Positions 63,137-64,000 of a stretch of 64,000 nt of DNA are shown here, piece by piece (the first letter of the stretch is position 1; the number at the start of each line of letters is the position of its first letter). Origin of the DNA: Pseudomonas putida (GTDB lineage Bacteria > Pseudomonadota > Gammaproteobacteria > Pseudomonadales > Pseudomonadaceae); assembly GCF_001976065.1 (NCBI RefSeq), contig NZ_MNAH01000003.1, positions 798,521 to 862,520 of the forward strand, in the 5' to 3' direction. Position numbers and translations under genes: made by a program. Under the pieces are notes generated by a model that saw only the letters and a list, made by a program, of their open reading frames with translations, was not told where the DNA came from and did no database searches.

Positions 63137-64000
63137 CCTGTAGGAGCCGGCTTGTCGGCGAAAGCGCTGGGTCAGCCAACATCGACGTTGCCTGTGATGA
63201 CGTCTTCGCTGGCAAGCCAGCTCCTACAAAAACCGAATCAATGTGGGAGCGGGCTTGCTCGCGAAAGCGCTGGGTCAGCCAACATCGACGTTGCCTGTGA
63301 TGACGTCTTCGCTGGCAAGCCAGCTCCTACAAAACCGAATCCTGTAGGAGCCGGCTTGCCGGCGAAAGCGCTGGGTCAGCCAACACCGACGTTGCCTGTG
63401 ATGACGTCTTCGCTGGCAAGCCAGCTCCTACAAAAACCGAATCAATGTGGGAGCGGGCTTGCTCGCGAAAGCGCTGGGTCAGCCAACACCGACGTTGCCT
63501 GTGATGACGTCTTCGCTGGCAAGCCAGCTCCTACAAAAAACCGAATCCTGTAGGAGCCGGCTTGCCGGCGAAGGCGGCGGGTCAGCCAACATCGACGTTG
63601 CCTGTGATGACGTCTTCGCTGGCAAGCCAGCGTCTACAAAAACCGAATCCTGTAGGAGCCGGCTTGCCGGCGAAGGCGGCGGGTCAGCCAACATCGACGT
63701 TGCCTGTGATGACGTCTTCGCTGGCAAGCCAGCTCCTACAAAAACCGAATCCTGTGGGAGCGGGCTTGCCGGCGAAGGCGGCGTGTCAGCCAACATCGAC
63801 GTTGCCTGTGATGACGTCTTCGCTGGCAAGCCAGCTCCTGCAAAAACCGAATCCTGTAGGAGCCGGCTTGCCGGCGAAAGCGCTGGGTCAGCCAACATCG
63901 ACGTTGCCTGTGATGACGTCTTCGCTGGCAAGCCAGCTCCTACAAAAACCGAATCCTGTAGGAGCCGGCTTGCCGGCGAAGGCGGCGTGTCAGCCAACAT
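63137..64000. repeat. Tandem array of REP doublets, period ~102 bp, continuing past the window
   Basis: Eight full units begin at 63137, 63239, 63341, 63443, 63547, 63649, 63751 and 63853, with a ninth partial unit from 63955. All are 102 bases except the 104-base unit at 63443. Each opens with a REP half (TGTAGGAGCCGGCTTGCCGGCG or TGTGGGAGCGGGCTTGCTCGCG), has a shared middle (GTCAGCCAACATCGACGTTG), and closes with the inverse half CGCTGGCAAGCCAGCTCCTACA plus AAAAACCGAAT. The unit is an inverted-pair hairpin, so it is a REPIN-type array. It contains no protein gene. Confidence 0.93.

Noticed and set aside
63137..64000. CRISPR array
   Set aside because: The spacers are not variable: nearly the whole 102-base unit repeats, and each unit is an inverted REP pair. 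No cas genes are nearby.

Overview
The window looks like chromosome of a fluorescent Pseudomonas (P. fluorescens group). The evidence is the high-GC housekeeping genes, gene orders that match remembered P. aeruginosa blocks (dapC–antiporter–dapD–csdA; dapE–rlmA–cold-shock; adk–ppc … lysS–prfB–wsp), and more than a dozen REP/REPIN-type repeats of the kind common in this group. No database was searched; names rest on motifs, lengths and neighbours.

Layout. 1–17.5 kb: lysine/peptidoglycan precursor genes (dapC, dapD, dapE), a CsdA–CsdE–TcdA sulfur/tRNA-modification set, an NdvB-type GH17–GT2 glucan synthase, an RlmA-like rRNA methyltransferase, a cold-shock protein, PlsB, a DUF4197 protein and a Fic protein. 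17.7–22.6 kb: an RND efflux pump (permease plus lipoprotein adaptor) divergent from a TetR regulator, with a palindromic operator candidate between them. 22.7–28.6 kb: rsmJ, a protein with an internal duplication, an extensin-like protein, a PEP-mutase-family enzyme, a DUF72 protein, tsaB and adk. 28.9–40.6 kb: ppc, a DUF4398 lipoprotein plus LptF-like OmpA protein behind a possible AlgU promoter, several lipoproteins, a TetR regulator, lysS, and prfB with its programmed frameshift.

The outstanding region is 40.7–46.4 kb, an AT-rich block inserted between prfB and wspR. It holds seven co-directional genes in the order of the Escherichia coli microcin B17 operon mcbABCDEFG: a 67-residue Gly/Cys/Ser-rich precursor, a zinc-Cys scaffold protein, an FMN dehydrogenase, a YcaO cyclodehydratase, an ABC permease and ATPase, and a pentapeptide-repeat immunity protein. 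The precursor keeps the McbA leader signature and most of the heterocycle sites but lacks the long polyglycine linker and has a different C-terminal tail, so the product should be a new thiazole/oxazole gyrase-targeting microcin variant. A perfect 12-bp hairpin between precursor and enzymes may set their expression ratio.

46.4–54.9 kb is the complete wspABCDEF-R surface-sensing/c-di-GMP operon on the minus strand. 55.0–63.1 kb carries a DUF533/TerB protein, an orphan fimbrial-like protein, a LysR regulator, and an aldehyde dehydrogenase with a four-gene polyamine-type ABC transporter (YdcWSTUV-like), which together suggest putrescine/GABA catabolism. The window ends inside a tandem array of ~102-bp REP-doublet units (63137 to beyond 64000).
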